Positions 25,343 through 35,453 of a stretch of 64,000 nt of DNA are shown one piece after another. A program made the translations under genes and the position numbers. Position 1 is the stretch's first letter. Each line of letters opens with the position of its first letter. A model generated the notes under the pieces. It made no database searches and was not told the DNA's origin. It worked only from the letters and a program-made list of their open reading frames with translations. This DNA comes from Oscheius dolichura (Eukaryota > Nematoda > Chromadorea > Rhabditida > Rhabditidae), in the NCBI GenBank assembly GCA_932521035.1, contig OW051494.1, forward strand, positions 9,472,001 to 9,536,000, given 5' to 3'.

Positions 25343-26107
25343 GCGGCTGCCTTTTTCTCGACGACCGGCTGGTTTCCGGACTATTCACACAGTGTGCCCT
25401 AGGCTGTAGATTAGAGCCATTTATATCTCCTGTTTTTATATACTTATATACATATAATTTATTCTGTTTTTACGTACTTACAGATTTTATACTTCTCAAC
25501 ATTTTTTTGTATACAGGCCGGCGAGCAATATTTCCCTACATTTACTCCCCTCGAAAATTCTTTATCTCAAAAAAAATCCCAAGGGGCCTTTGAAAACCCA
25601 TTTTCCCGGTTATTTTCTCACACATTTTCTTGTGCTTATATTTTTATGCTCTTTAATGCCAAAAAACTTTTAAAAGAATGGATTAAAGTGACGATTTTTG
25701 GGTGGTCTGTCTCCCTGATTTCAAAATGTGCCTACAGTCTGTTTCCTTCTTTATTCTCTCTCTCTCTCTTTCTTTCCTGTCACCCCCTACCGTATACCAG
25801 CAGCTAGCTATTCCCACTACTTCTTCTCCTACTCCTCTTTTTCTAACAGTTCCTGAGAGTTCAGTTGAGCTAATTTCTTTTAAACCCCCTCACACTTTGT
25901 ATTGAACTGAACTGAACTACCTTCTTCTCTCTCGCATTGTTTTTTTTCGTCTTTTTTGATTTTTTTCGAATCCGAATTGTGGAAAAAAAAGAGTGAATGT
26001 ATGTAAATTTATGATGAAAAACGAATAGAATTAAATCTTTAAAAAAATTAATGTGTACTTCATATTTCTTGGGGAGTTAACAGCGGATGGGAGATTGGAA
26101 CGATTGT
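25343..26107. other. 3' flank of the set-16-like gene
   Basis: AT-rich sequence holding the likely 3' UTR. ATTAAA near 25682 is a possible poly(A) signal. CT-rich microsatellite-like runs follow at about 25750-25780. No gene seen. Confidence 0.45.
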
Positions 26108-26262
26108 ACAGGCTCGGTACAGGATAGTCCGATCCACTGCACCCGTAAAGTCTCGGCAAGACAAAGCTATAAAGGCGTGGCAGTTTTGTAACAGTTTTGA
26201 ATACAGATGATCCACTTGCCGAGACTTTACAGGTGCAGGGGATCGGACTATCGAGAATCGAG
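26108..26262. repeat. Repeat family B copy
   Basis: Palindromic copy with left arm CACCCGTAAAGTCTCGGCAA, right arm TTGCCGAGACTTTACAGGTG and outer ends GGATAGTCCGATCC / GGATCGGACTATCG. Confidence 0.82.
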
Positions 26263-26435
26263 CCGAATGAGACAGGAAACTGTGGAATATCTTATGAAAA
26301 ACAGGTTTAGAAATTTTGAAAAGAATAGGGTCTATTGTAGGTTGTCGAGAAATCCTTCCCGGAATCTCTTGGGAGTTTCCAGGAGACAGGAGCTACCGAA
26401 TTGAAAAGTGATCTACTCTCGTGTTCCCTCCATCA

Positions 26436-26509
26436 GCCGCCATAGCTCAGTCGGTTAGAGCGTGGGTCTAATAAGCCCAAGGTCGCAGGTTCGACCCCTG
26501 CTGGCGGCA
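26436..26509 (+). tRNA. tRNA-Ile (AAT)
   Basis: 74-nt cloverleaf. Acceptor GCCGCCA pairs with TGGCGGC, the A box is TAGCTCAGTCGG, the anticodon loop CTAATAA has AAT, the B box is GGTTCGACCCC, and the discriminator is A at 26509. T-rich sequence downstream can end Pol III transcription. A 37-nt exact copy of its 3' half lies at 32913-32949. Confidence 0.96.
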
Positions 26510-26882
26510 AAATCCTCCTTTTGTTTTTCTATGTTCCTTTTTTTTCCAATAAATTTCAGAATTGTAAGCGAAAATGTTCAAATTTGGTCAATTGTTCCTG
26601 TCTAAACAGAATTTTTTGAACAATTAGCTATGTCCGGTAAAAATTCCTGTAAACTAACGAGTCTACCGCAAAATAGGCCATTCTTCGTCTGTTTCAACGA
26701 TGAGCAGTGCCTACTCGAAGCCTCCCAAGTAGGAGTTTTACCTTATCCACAGTAGCTGCTAATGTTGCCGATCTTATTTTACTGGCGGTTGCGACAGCCA
26801 ATTTTTGCCTGGAATTCGCTCAATTTAGCCCATTCTACAACGAAATACAGCTCGTAAACCATGGTTAATTTCCCATTTTCAG

Positions 26883-28431
26883 GCCGAAGAAGGTGTCCAA
26901 GCGTCCCAAGAACCGTTTAAAGACGGCAGTCTCTTCCGACGAGCCCTCTACCCCCCATCCAGCTCACCCGAGACTCGTTCAAACCAAGCGCAGTACACCG
27001 ACCGGCCTAATAGTTCCACAGCCAAAGCGCTCAACTCATAATTTCTTCCCGGGTCCAGAGAAGGAAGAAGTCTCGGCGAGGAATAAAAGCCCCGAAGTCT
27101 GTAAAAAGCGTCATCCTGTTCGATTCGCTGCTGCTGTGCCGCTGAGGCCCTCAACAGGAAAAGTTCATACACCACCGGAGAAGGAGGAGGTCTCGAAACG
27201 ACCGAACCAGCCAGTAGTCAAAGCAGCCCCGGTGCAAAATAATGGTGAAGCTGAGTCGAGCAAATCTGTGAAGAAGGCCCCGAGAAAGCCGACCAGGCTA
27301 CTGGAACCGATTACGCCGAAAGCGGACGCGACTATTCAGGAATTTATGGATTATCACACGGTTACCGAGAAGCTCGCCGAAGACTGGAAACAGCTGGACG
27401 CGGCCACGGCCCTCGACGAGAAGAAGCATCTGGTCTGCTGCCAGAATAAGGACCGGAATCGCTACCCGGATGAGGTGTACTGCCTGGACGCGACCCGGGT
27501 CATCCTGGCCACTGAAAGCGGCACCGAGGGCCCGTTCTACCACGCGAATAAGTGCTGCTTTGAGGGAACCGACAGGGACTATATTGTGGCACAGGCGCCG
27601 ATGCAAAATACGGCTGAGGAATTCTGGAAGATGATTTTTCAAGAACAGTCGCCGACGATTGTCATGCTCTGCGAGTTTTATGAGAATGGAAAGGAGGCCA
27701 GCGAGCCGTTCTGGCCGACCAAGACCGGGGAGTATAAGTATTTTGGAACGATGTTTGTCAGCTGTAAGAAGAAGGAGACCAAGGACAAGACGACCAGCTA
27801 TACCATCGAGGTGAGCCAGAGAGCGGCCAGGCGGTAGTCTACGTGCAGTTGATCGGAGTAATTTTCGCCCATAGGCCCGAATTTTGAGCAGGGAAAATGA
27901 TGAAAACCGAATGTTGGGCATGAATTAAGGATCGGCACACTTTTGGCTCAATTCTGATCCGCTCGAGGTACATTTCTGGGCTGTGAGGTCGTGTCCGTTA
28001 ACAGTTTTCGTTAGAGTATACCAAAAGATTTGTATAATCCTTTTCTAAAACAAAAAGATAGCGCGCTTCAGGACCTTTTATTCATTTACGGTCCAAATAG
28101 TCCTGTAACGAAATTTAAAACCAGCAAACTACAATATTTCTCATCAAATGATCCCAAAGTGACTAATCCTTGTGTTGAAACAGGCTATACTCGGAAAAAG
28201 GGCACGGCCTTCCCAGCTGGGAGCCTTATGGCCCCGATCCCTTTTAGCAGTCCTAACTCTCGAGATTCTACCGTATTCTATGAGATTTAAAGCCTCGCTG
28301 ATAAATTTCTCTGATTTTTGCTGTTTCAGGTTCTCCCAGACGGCTGCTCCAACTTCCTAATCACCGTCATCCACCACTACATCTTGTGGAAACCCAACGA
28401 GCCGGTGGAAAAAAAAGAAAAAGAAGTTTGA
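26883..28431 (+). CDS. Truncated protein tyrosine phosphatase (lacks catalytic half)
   Basis: Exons 26883-27810 and 28330-28431 join in phase. The acceptor before 26883 is clear (CCCATTTTCAG) and requires an upstream coding exon that I could not find. The first ~140 residues are basic, Pro/Lys-rich linker. The rest is the N-terminal half of a nematode PTP domain: Q-N-K-D-R-N-R-Y-P-D, D-Y-I-V-A-Q-A-P, a W-K-M-I-F helix, and P-T-I-V-M-L-C. Exon 2 gives Y-T-I-E-V-L-P-D-G-C-S-N and H-H-Y-I-L-W-K-P-N-E-P, the place of the usual W-P-D loop, then a Lys/Glu tail and stop. The H-C-x5-R signature is absent, so no phosphatase activity is expected. A poly(A) signal AATAAA is at 28498-28503. It is either an expressed pseudophosphatase or a truncated pseudogene. 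Confidence 0.7.
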
Positions 28432-29134
28432 GAAGCATTTCAGAACCCATCAATTCTTCGTTTTTCTCTTCTTCAAATGTTTCTCTTCAAATTCGTAAAT
28501 AAAGAAACCTTTCCACATTGGATGATCATTTTCTTTGAGAGCGGAAACACTTCCAATTGATCCCAGGGGTTCCCTGAAATGCTAGAAGTTGAAACGGCTA
28601 GCATTTGCTCTTCCTTTCGTGATAACGGCCAAAATGCGCCCTTATCAGGCGATCAAGCAGGCAATAAACCTGACGCCAGCCCATTTACTCATTCTGCTTG
28701 TATTCTTCGGGCTCCGGCAGGACGCCCACTTCGCGGGCTAGAGGTTAGAAGCTAACCGTTAGCTTCCCCCTTTTTTCTCTCTTCCTGCAGGAAAGAGTAA
28801 CGTTGCATTCTCATAAACCCTTTTCCTCCCAACCTCTTTCTCTTTTCTCGCCTCTCCCTAACGGCGATCAGTAAAGCTCACCCGGTGACGTCGCCTATCA
28901 ATTCAACTTTTCCTCTTATCTTATCTTTTTTTTGCCTTCTTCATCCCTTCTCACTTTTTATCTGATTGCTGACAAAAATTCCTTTGAGCGTACAGTCCGG
29001 CCAGAAATTATAGGGACACTTGATTTCAAAATTTTTTGGAGGGTTTCAAAATACGGTGGAGGGACTGTATTATTCCCCTTTTTTCCAAATCCCGCGAAGC
29101 GTTCTGATCTTGGAGCGGAGCCGAGGTCGACTTG
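28432..29134. other. 3' flank of the PTP gene
   Basis: Contains the PTP 3' UTR, a block near 28645-28700 (GCAGGCAATAAACC) that recurs at about 29235, and a small hairpin near 28743. No other gene is supported. Confidence 0.45.
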
Positions 29135-29290
29135 TCATTTGAGAATCCATCAATTCTTCGTTTTTCTCTTCATTTTCTTCAAATGTTTCTCTTCAAATTC
29201 GTAGATAAAGAAATCTTTCCACATTGGATGATTCGCTCAGGCAGTCAATAAACCTCTTCCCGGTCCATTTTCTCACTCTTTTTGCATCTT
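29135..29290 (+). repeat. Duplicate of the PTP 3' UTR
   Basis: CATCAATTCTTCGTTTTTCT, AAATGTTTCTCTTCAAATTC and CTTTCCACATTGGATGAT repeat 28445-28530. Here the poly(A) signal AATAAA has become GATAAA. The coding part was not duplicated or has been lost. Confidence 0.75.
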
Positions 29291-29371
29291 ACATTCATTT
29301 TTCATTCATTTTCAGGCTGAATTTTTTTCCAATTCTTCTTTTCTGAAAAGCTGAAAATTTCAGCTATCAAA

Positions 29372-31054
29372 ATGAGCGATGATCCACTTATGGCAATGTA
29401 CGAAGCCCAGGCGATTGAGAAACAACAAAAAAATGATAAGTTGAAAAGAGAAAAAGAAGAATTGGTGGAAAAATTGAATGGAAATGAAGACAAATTGGAA
29501 AGAAAATTGAGAAAGCTTTGCAAGTATTTAGGGCTCCCCCTAATACTAGGTTGTTTGATAAGTTCGTCCCTTTTTACGTAACTTTTTATTTTGCATACGT
29601 TTTGAGGTGCTTTTGGTGTCAAAATGATTCTCTCCTAATTCCCCAGAATCGTAAGCACTTTGGATATGAGTTTCCTGTGACCCTGGCAAGTTAGCTTTCA
29701 TAGAGTTTCGACCATTTTTGAAACGAGGTGATGTGGTGACTCACCATGCAGCTTTCATAAAAAGTTAGGTTGGTCCTTTTCAGGGCTGGACGAAATCAGG
29801 TTTTTCAAGTCGAAACGAAACCGAATCAGACGGAATTTTCGTTTTCGATTTCGACCATTTTTCGACACTTTCTGTTCTGGGGAATTCGGAAGGATTTGAT
29901 ACCAAAACTACCTCGAAAAGTGCAAAAAATAAAAAGTTACGTAAAAAGGGACGAACTTATCAAACAGTTTAGTATGCGCTGTTGTATTTATAATTCCTTG
30001 GACAGCCGTTGATAATACGACAGAAAGAAAATTCACTTCAGAAACTGTGAGTTATTTTTTAGATTTAACATAGGCCTCCGTTTAGATTTTGATTATGGGA
30101 GGAATGAAAAATAACACGGCCCACGCTGGGATGGCAGTGTTGAGCCAGGATAGAACAAAATGGATTGAAATAGAACTGGAATTACCTTATAAGCCTTTTG
30201 GCAGTGGAGCAATTTATCTCAATGGAGAAATCTATTTATTTGGTGGTTATGTTAATCCAAAAGCTTTGTATAAATTGGACAAAAATCTGAAATGGATTCG
30301 ACTGGCTGATATGAATGTTCGACGCAGAAGGATTGAAAATAGTTGTTTGGAATGGAATGGAGATATTTGGGTGTTTGGAGGATGGGATCCTGAAAATAAA
30401 GAATACCTAAAAAGTGTGGAAAGATACGATCCGAAGGAGAATAAATGGACATTAATGGCGTGAGTTTAGTTTCGATTTTCTCTTTTGTTTGGATAAGTCA
30501 AAACCAGATTATTAACAGATTTTAGAGATATGAAAGAGGCCAGAACTCATGCAGCAGTGGCATTATGGAACAATAAAATAATTATTTGTGGTGGACTCAT
30601 TGCACATGAAACCATGACAGACTCTGCAGGATTTTATAATCCTGAAGATAACCGCTGGACTGAACTTCCCTCTTCACCACAGCCCCTCTGGGGTCCTTCA
30701 CTCGTTACTTATGAAAATAAGCTTATTCTATTTGGTGGAAAAAGCTACGGAGAAGTAATAAACGCCGTGTGGGAGCTCGACCCTCAAGAATCAAATGCAA
30801 CATGGAAATCGTTGCCGCCAATGAAATATCCTGCTATTTGGTTCGCTGGAATAATCCTTGACCAAGAAATCTATGCAATTGGTGGACGACAGAAATTTGG
30901 TTTCGAAGAAGATTACTATCTGAGTGGAGTTGAAATATTCGATGGAAAACGATGGCGAGATGGAGCAGCTCTTCCTTATTCGTGGGCTTTTATGTCCTCT
31001 GTGATTATTCCCCAAACCTTCGCTGATCGTCTTTGTCGCTACAAAAAAGAATAA
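29372..31054 (+). CDS. Kelch-repeat protein
   Basis: Clear kelch exons are 30086-30459 and 30526-31054 (phase verified; 300 aa to the stop). They carry repeated I-x-I-x-G-G, Y-x-F-G-G and W motifs: I-Y-L-F-G-G-Y, I-W-V-F-G-G-W, I-I-I-C-G-G, L-I-L-F-G-G and I-Y-A-I-G-G, about six blades of a beta-propeller. The likely first exon, 29372-29523, encodes a Lys/Glu-rich coiled coil starting MSDDPL after a TTTCAG acceptor. The link between it and 30086 is unsolved: a mariner-like MITE fills the intron, and the only candidate middle exon (about 30006-30046) does not fit the phase. Kelch proteins often act as adaptors, for example for CUL3 ligases or actin; no BTB domain is seen here. AATAAA is at about 31061. 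Confidence 0.75.
29547..29971. mobile_element. Mariner-type MITE in kelch intron 1
   Basis: About 425 bp flanked by TA. The ends are inverted repeats of about 45 bp: GGTTGTTTGATAAGTTCGTC at left and GACGAACTTATCAAACAGTT at right, continuing into CCCTTTTTACGTAACTTTTT on both sides. Tip sequence and TA target are typical of mariner elements. No transposase frame. Confidence 0.82.
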
Positions 31055-31348
31055 ATCGAAAATAAATTTGTTATTTCTTATAAATCTTCTCAAAAATAGA
31101 CCAAAACACTAATATTCGACATAAATTCAAGACAGCAGAGGCGTTGTTTCCTGACTTTTTGTCGCTCTCGACAGCAAAAAACTGCGGAAGTCACGAAGAT
31201 TATGGTGAAGAGAATAATTCCAATGACCAGGGGCAGGGCAAACGAAGAAGTGCTCTGAAATAAAAACGACTGCTCGGATATTTATTTCCTTACACATCGA
31301 GCGGGATTTCAAAGTGGTGAGAAATTGGAAAAAAAGAAATATCTTCTA

Positions 31349-31656
31349 TAGTCTGTTTCAAATGGAAAAGTAATTCGCGGGAGGGGCAGGCATTCAAATT
31401 TTTCGAGTTCAATTTCTTGCAAATTTTTCGATTATAGGATTTGACATAGATTCCAACAGTTTTTATGTTTTTTGGATAGTTCATCGTCCGAATAAGCAAA
31501 TGCAATAATAAAAACAACCAAAACATATGTGAAATTCGCATAAAACTGCATGCAAAAGTTTGAGGTTGGATCATCTAGACGGGAAAATGCCCGATCTAGA
31601 TCGATTAAACATTTAACTAATTCGATTTTCGATACCTCTGCGTTTGAAATGGACTA
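31349..31656 (-). mobile_element. 308-bp inverted-repeat element M, copy 1
   Basis: Ends TAGTCTGTTTCAAATGG and CATTTCAAA-type complement, flanked by the 9-bp direct repeat TATCTTCTA (31340-31348 and 31657-31665). A 9-bp target duplication is typical of Mutator-like elements. A second copy of equal length lies at 53160-53467. The minus strand holds an ORF, also open in the other copy, with a hydrophobic segment and a basic tail. Confidence 0.78.
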
Positions 31657-31739
31657 TATCTTCTATATGATTATGCCAGTTTCTTTTATGAGGGCGGAGT
31701 TCTTTTACTGCGAATAATCTACTGATATAATCCGTTAGA

Positions 31740-32051
31740 AACAGTCGCAGTCATATTTCTGGAATAGTCTTAGACGAAGATATTTTTGCAATCGGAGGAA
31801 TGAATGCCTATGGAAAGCATACGTCCTTTGTTGAAATATTCGATGGGGGGAAGTGGCAACGTGGGCCTTGTAATGGCTATGAATATAGCAATTCTCTATG
31901 TGTGGTTGTACCACAACATTTGGCTAGTCGTTTACGTGCTTACAAAAAAGATGATACCATGTGTAAATTGGATGAAAAGGAAGACAGCAACAATGAATAC
32001 GACTCAGAAGATTCGGATGAAGAGGAATGCTACTCAGAAAATTCATTCTAA
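31740..32051 (+). pseudogene. Kelch gene fragment (C-terminal end)
   Basis: The frame matches the last kelch repeat of the upstream gene (G-I-V-L-D-E-D-I-F-A-I-G-G, then V-E-I-F-D-G-G-K-W, V-V-V-P-Q, L-A-S-R-L-R-A-Y-K-K) and ends in an added acidic Asp/Glu/Ser tail. There is no start, promoter or earlier kelch repeat nearby, so it is the 3' remnant of a tandem paralog. Confidence 0.65.
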
Positions 32052-32110
32052 TCGCTCCTTGGAATTAATTCGTTTGGTAGTCTTCTGACTCAGTATTCAT
32101 TTTTTAGCTA

Positions 32111-32252
32111 TAGGCCGTTTCCAACGGATAGGTCACGGGATTTAAAGATCTGCCGTGCCTCCGCTGTGGGGCCAGTCTTCTTCCGACATGGTCTCACAAC
32201 GGAGATGCGCCGCGAAAAATGAGCTCGTTACATATCCGTTGGAAACGGACTA
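32111..32252. repeat. 142-bp palindromic element
   Basis: Arms TAGGCCGTTTCCAACGGATA and TATCCGTTGGAAACGGACTA are inverted repeats of about 21 bp. Tips resemble those of element M, but the interior differs. Confidence 0.7.
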
Positions 32253-32589
32253 TATTTTCCACAGACGTCCATATTTGTGCTCACGAGATCCCGCAGCGAA
32301 AAATATAATGGGAAAAAAACAAAAATGCCTTTCCTAATTCCCTTGACAAAAATTACCACAATACGTGAGATGTTTTACCGCTCCTCTAACAAGGGAATGT
32401 TTTAACTTTAAGGTGACTTCATGGCTCGAGATCTATACCGTTCGAAAGAACATAAAAAGTTATGCCAGGAGCCGCTTTCCGTTTTTACTCTCGAGTCCTC
32501 GTAACGGTACAGTGACGCCAGGAAAGTTGACAAAAATCGACTAAAACGGTTGTCGAGAAGAGAACCATAAAAGCGACTTCTTGAAATGT

Positions 32590-32905
32590 GAAGCAGTGGC
32601 CTAGTGAATGGTGTCCAGGCTTTGAATATTTTGCGTTTTTTTTATCTCGGGTTCGACTCCTTTATGGGCCAACAACATTTTTGCAATTTTTTCATGTGGT
32701 CATTTTTATTCTTGTTCTTTGTGTTTCAAAATTAACATTAAAGGGAGTAGCGGTAGTATTTGACATGACCAAACATTGGGGTAATCCCCGATGTTCTGCA
32801 GTTTTCTGCAATTTCTCCAAAAGCATGAAGCATGCTCAAAATAGTCAGAAAAAATTGCAAAAATTCGGTTCGTGTTCGAACCCGCGACATGGAGCGTGTG
32901 ATACG
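32590..32905. repeat. tRNA-derived (SINE-like) inverted pair
   Basis: Plus-strand GTGGCCTAGTGAATGG and CGGGTTCGACTCC (about 32595-32660) look like Pol III A and B boxes but cannot fold into a full tRNA. On the minus strand (about 32860-32905) GCGGGTTCGAAC is followed by the same ATTTTTGCAATTTTTTC tail, so two related tRNA 3' ends face each other. Confidence 0.45.
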
Positions 32906-32912
32906 GTCCCTT

Positions 32913-32949
32913 TAATAAGCCCAAGGTCGCAGGTTCGACCCCTGCTGGC
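32913..32949 (+). pseudogene. tRNA-Ile 3' half, exact partial copy
   Basis: 37 nt identical to the anticodon-to-acceptor 3' part of the tRNA-Ile at 26436-26509 (from TAATAAGCCC to CTGCTGGC), followed by a TCTTTTT run. The 5' half and the last acceptor bases are missing. Confidence 0.85.
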
Positions 32950-33207
32950 AAATCTTTTTGTTTCCCTATTTGTCGTTTTGATGGCCCATACCGTATTGGC
33001 CAAAGGTAAGACGAAGAAAAGGAAACAAGAATCAGCGATGAAAGAAGAAGAGAAAGGTGAGGAGATTCAAGACCCAGAGTCATTTGAAGAAGATAAGCGT
33101 TGTTCGTAGAATTGATGGCCCACACGATAAACAAGAGAAGAGAAGGAAAGAAATAAGAACAGTACACAGGAATTATCGGCCGAAGCCTTTATTCTTCACT
33201 GGACCCT

Positions 33208-33997
33208 CTAGGGGTTGTACTCGATGGGGAGGTTCTTGCGGCGGACCATTCCATCGCCCTGGAACCATTCGCGGCGGAACTGCTTGGCGGCGCCATCGGG
33301 AGTGTTGGTCCACTCAATAGTGATGCGATCATTATTGGTGTCCTCCTGGCCATAGGCGAAAGCATCGCAGCTGACAGCCATCAACGTAGCCTCCTTGGGA
33401 TCCAAGACCTGCAAAATCCCGGATTAGAGAGGATTAGTGGGGATTAAAATAAAAAATTTTGAGCGTCCGGGACGATTCAGCTGCCGTAAAAATCGAAAAC
33501 TCACTCCGCAAGCGGGGTCAACTCCCAAACGCTTCATGTTGGTGGTCTTAATTGCCCAGCCGATGCGACGTGCACTAGTGTTGATTATCTTTATATGATA
33601 CGTGTGCTTGTCGTCCTAAAAGTATCAGGTTATCCAAAACATTCCACAGAAACGTACATAGGGGGAGTTGAAGACAATCTTGCCGCCAGGCTGGGTTTGG
33701 ATATCTCCTGAAAAGAAAAAAGATTAATTGAGTTAAGCGATATTCGTAGTTTTGATCGCCCAACCATTTTTTGTTCAAGCTAGCGTATCATTCCATCCTA
33801 TCCTTCATTGCCCCCTTCTTAATATGGTACGTGTGCTCTTCCCAATACAAAAGGAGTAAGAGAGATGCAAGAAGAATAGCGCAATCAAGTGAAAAGTCTT
33901 TCAAAAAGAGAGGCAAACAAGTAGAGAAGCAAGAAAGAAACGAGAAGAGCTCACCAGGGGGAACGGACATCGTTGGTTGTTGTTGTTGGGTTGCCAT
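33208..33997 (-). CDS. Major sperm protein (MSP)
   Basis: Exons (minus) 33997-33955, 33707-33658, 33615-33505 and 33408-33208 give 134 aa. MSPs polymerise into filaments that drive the amoeboid nematode sperm and also signal to the oocyte. From [12 protein letters not shown] the sequence follows the family almost residue by residue ([29 protein letters not shown]) to the invariant end [11 protein letters not shown]. It has an extra N-terminal Gln-rich stretch (M-A-T-Q-Q-Q-Q) and three introns, whereas typical C. elegans msp genes have none. AATAAA on the minus strand (plus 33188-33193) is 15 nt after the stop. A relic of exon 3 lies in intron 1. Confidence 0.96.
33735..33845 (-). pseudogene. 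Decayed duplicate of MSP exon 3 in MSP intron 1
   Basis: Read on the minus strand, E-E-H-T-Y-H-I-K-K matches the exon 3 start D-D-K-H-T-Y-H-I-K, and further on TGGTTGGGCGATCAAAACTA matches the G-W-A-I-K-T region. A stop codon and indels separate the two halves. It is an old internal duplication, no longer coding. Confidence 0.7.
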
Positions 33998-34049
33998 TGA
34001 GACGGATCGGATCGTTTATATACTACTTTTAGTCCCAAATTTGACATGT

Positions 34050-34330
34050 TCAAAAGAGAGAAGCAGGCTGGTGGGCCGAAAGGTGGGTATGTTAATGAGG
34101 GAGAAGCAGACGCGTGAGACAGACTGTTGTCGACAGGGAGAGAAGCAGAAGCGGGTATTGACAGACGGGAGCGAAGCAGAAACAGGCAGTACGAAGGAAG
34201 GGAGAGAAGCAGAAAGGGATTAAAACAGACGCTACTTGAGATGAAGAGAAGCAGGACAGGCAGTATAGGTCAAGGGAGAGAAGCAGACGAGAAGATACAG
34301 AACGACAGCGGAGAGCGGGGTTTTACGGGA
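34050..34330 (+). repeat. Purine-rich degenerate minisatellite
   Basis: GAGAGAAGCAGA-type units recur about every 25-35 bp (AGAGAGAAGCAG, GGGAGAAGCAGA, AGGGAGAGAAGCAGA). ORFs through it are low-complexity and not credible. It lies just upstream of the MSP start. Confidence 0.6.
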
Positions 34331-34417
34331 GTTAGAGAGGAGAAACAGAGTTATGGGGTTTTCCATAAGGAGGAGAAGAAGGTAGAGTCCACGAGCAATC
34401 TAAAAAACCGGCTCAAT

Positions 34418-34495
34418 TTGGCGCAGGACGGCCTCTTTTCCTGCAGGACGGTCCAGTTCACTACAGGACGGTCAAAACGCCTGCAGGAGCGTCTT
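34418..34495 (+). repeat. GCAGGACGG tandem repeats
   Basis: Four to five units of roughly 20 bp with the core GCAGGACGG or a variant (GCGCAGGACGG, CTGCAGGACGGTC, CTACAGGACGGTC, CTGCAGGAGCGTC). Confidence 0.6.
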
Positions 34496-34680
34496 CTTGT
34501 AGTAAACCAGAGTTGAAAATGAATGAGTCTCCAAAAAATCTTGTTCTTTTTGTCTTCTTAAGTTTCTTTCTGGTTATTTTGTGCGTTTCTGTTGGCAAAT
34601 TTACGATATACCCCTCAAGTTGTAGCGGGCTGTAGTTCTTGGCAGTTATTCATTTTCACCAAAAATAAACATATAATAAA

Positions 34681-35453
34681 TTACACATCACAGAAGACTT
34701 TTTGGATCTCTTGTAGGCCTTTATTAGTCGTGATGAGCTGATCAGTCGTGTGGAACAGTGTTTTCACGGATTTCAGCCATTTTTCCCATTCATTAACAAC
34801 AATCAAGTGGATCTTCGTATAAAATTTACAAATATGTTGAGTGTTGCGGCTCTCTTCTTGATATATAACCACCATCAGGTGCTGGTCTTTATCTTCCGTT
34901 GGAACATGGAGCATTCGGGGGGCTGAGTTGTAAGTCCCGGTGACCAATTTCCTTTTCGTATGCGAATGAAAAACTGGCGAATTCCCGAAATTGGGCGTAT
35001 GCACCTGATACCTCCAAGAGCCGGAAACTTTTTCTCTGGAGATGTCGTCTGTTCTCGTTCTTAAAAGGTAGGATACTCACCACACCACACTCGACGATTT
35101 TCTCGAGCCAATCCGTCTTTTCACGCTCGTAGGGAAACACATGACGAACTTGCCATCTGTTTAGTCGAAGTTTTTGTAGCACATCGAATCTTTTCATCTG
35201 CGGACAAGGAGGAGACCTTAACGTTTTACAAGTTATATGATTCTTCGCCAATCCGCCGAATACCCAGTCTAGAAGCATATGCACCGGGTAGTTTGGATGG
35301 ACCTAAATAGACTGTTTCTAACATTGACAAAATGAAAAATAGTACCGGTTCATAGAGAAAGTAATAATACATCGCAGGAAATATGCTTATAACTGTCCTC
35401 TTCCTCCGCGTGTGTTTCACACAATGATTTTCGCTTTTATTTCTGCGGCGCAA
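34681..35453 (-). CDS. Unrecognised multi-exon gene
   Basis: Three open blocks on the minus strand fit a gene: an exon from 35453 (start M-R-R-R-N-K) to a donor near 35347, a second exon about 35300-35080, and a last frame ending at 34681. Intron 1 (GTACTATT...TATTTAG) joins in phase. The second junction does so only with a weak donor (GTGTGG), so the model or the gene may be broken. The protein is basic and rich in Trp, His and Lys (W-E-K-W-L-K; W-Q-V-R-H-V-F-P). I recognise no domain; a nematode F-box-associated region is possible but unproven. Confidence 0.4.

Noticed and set aside
27298-27921. 207-codon minus-strand ORF
   Set aside because: Antisense shadow of the PTP exon; composition (Leu/Arg-rich) reflects the GC-rich sense codons.
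32588-33109. 173-codon plus-strand ORF
   Set aside because: Runs through tRNA-derived and repeat sequence; no protein feature.
34127-34516. 129-codon Arg/Glu-rich ORF
   Set aside because: Translation of the minisatellites; repeats are not multiples of three and have no conserved frame.
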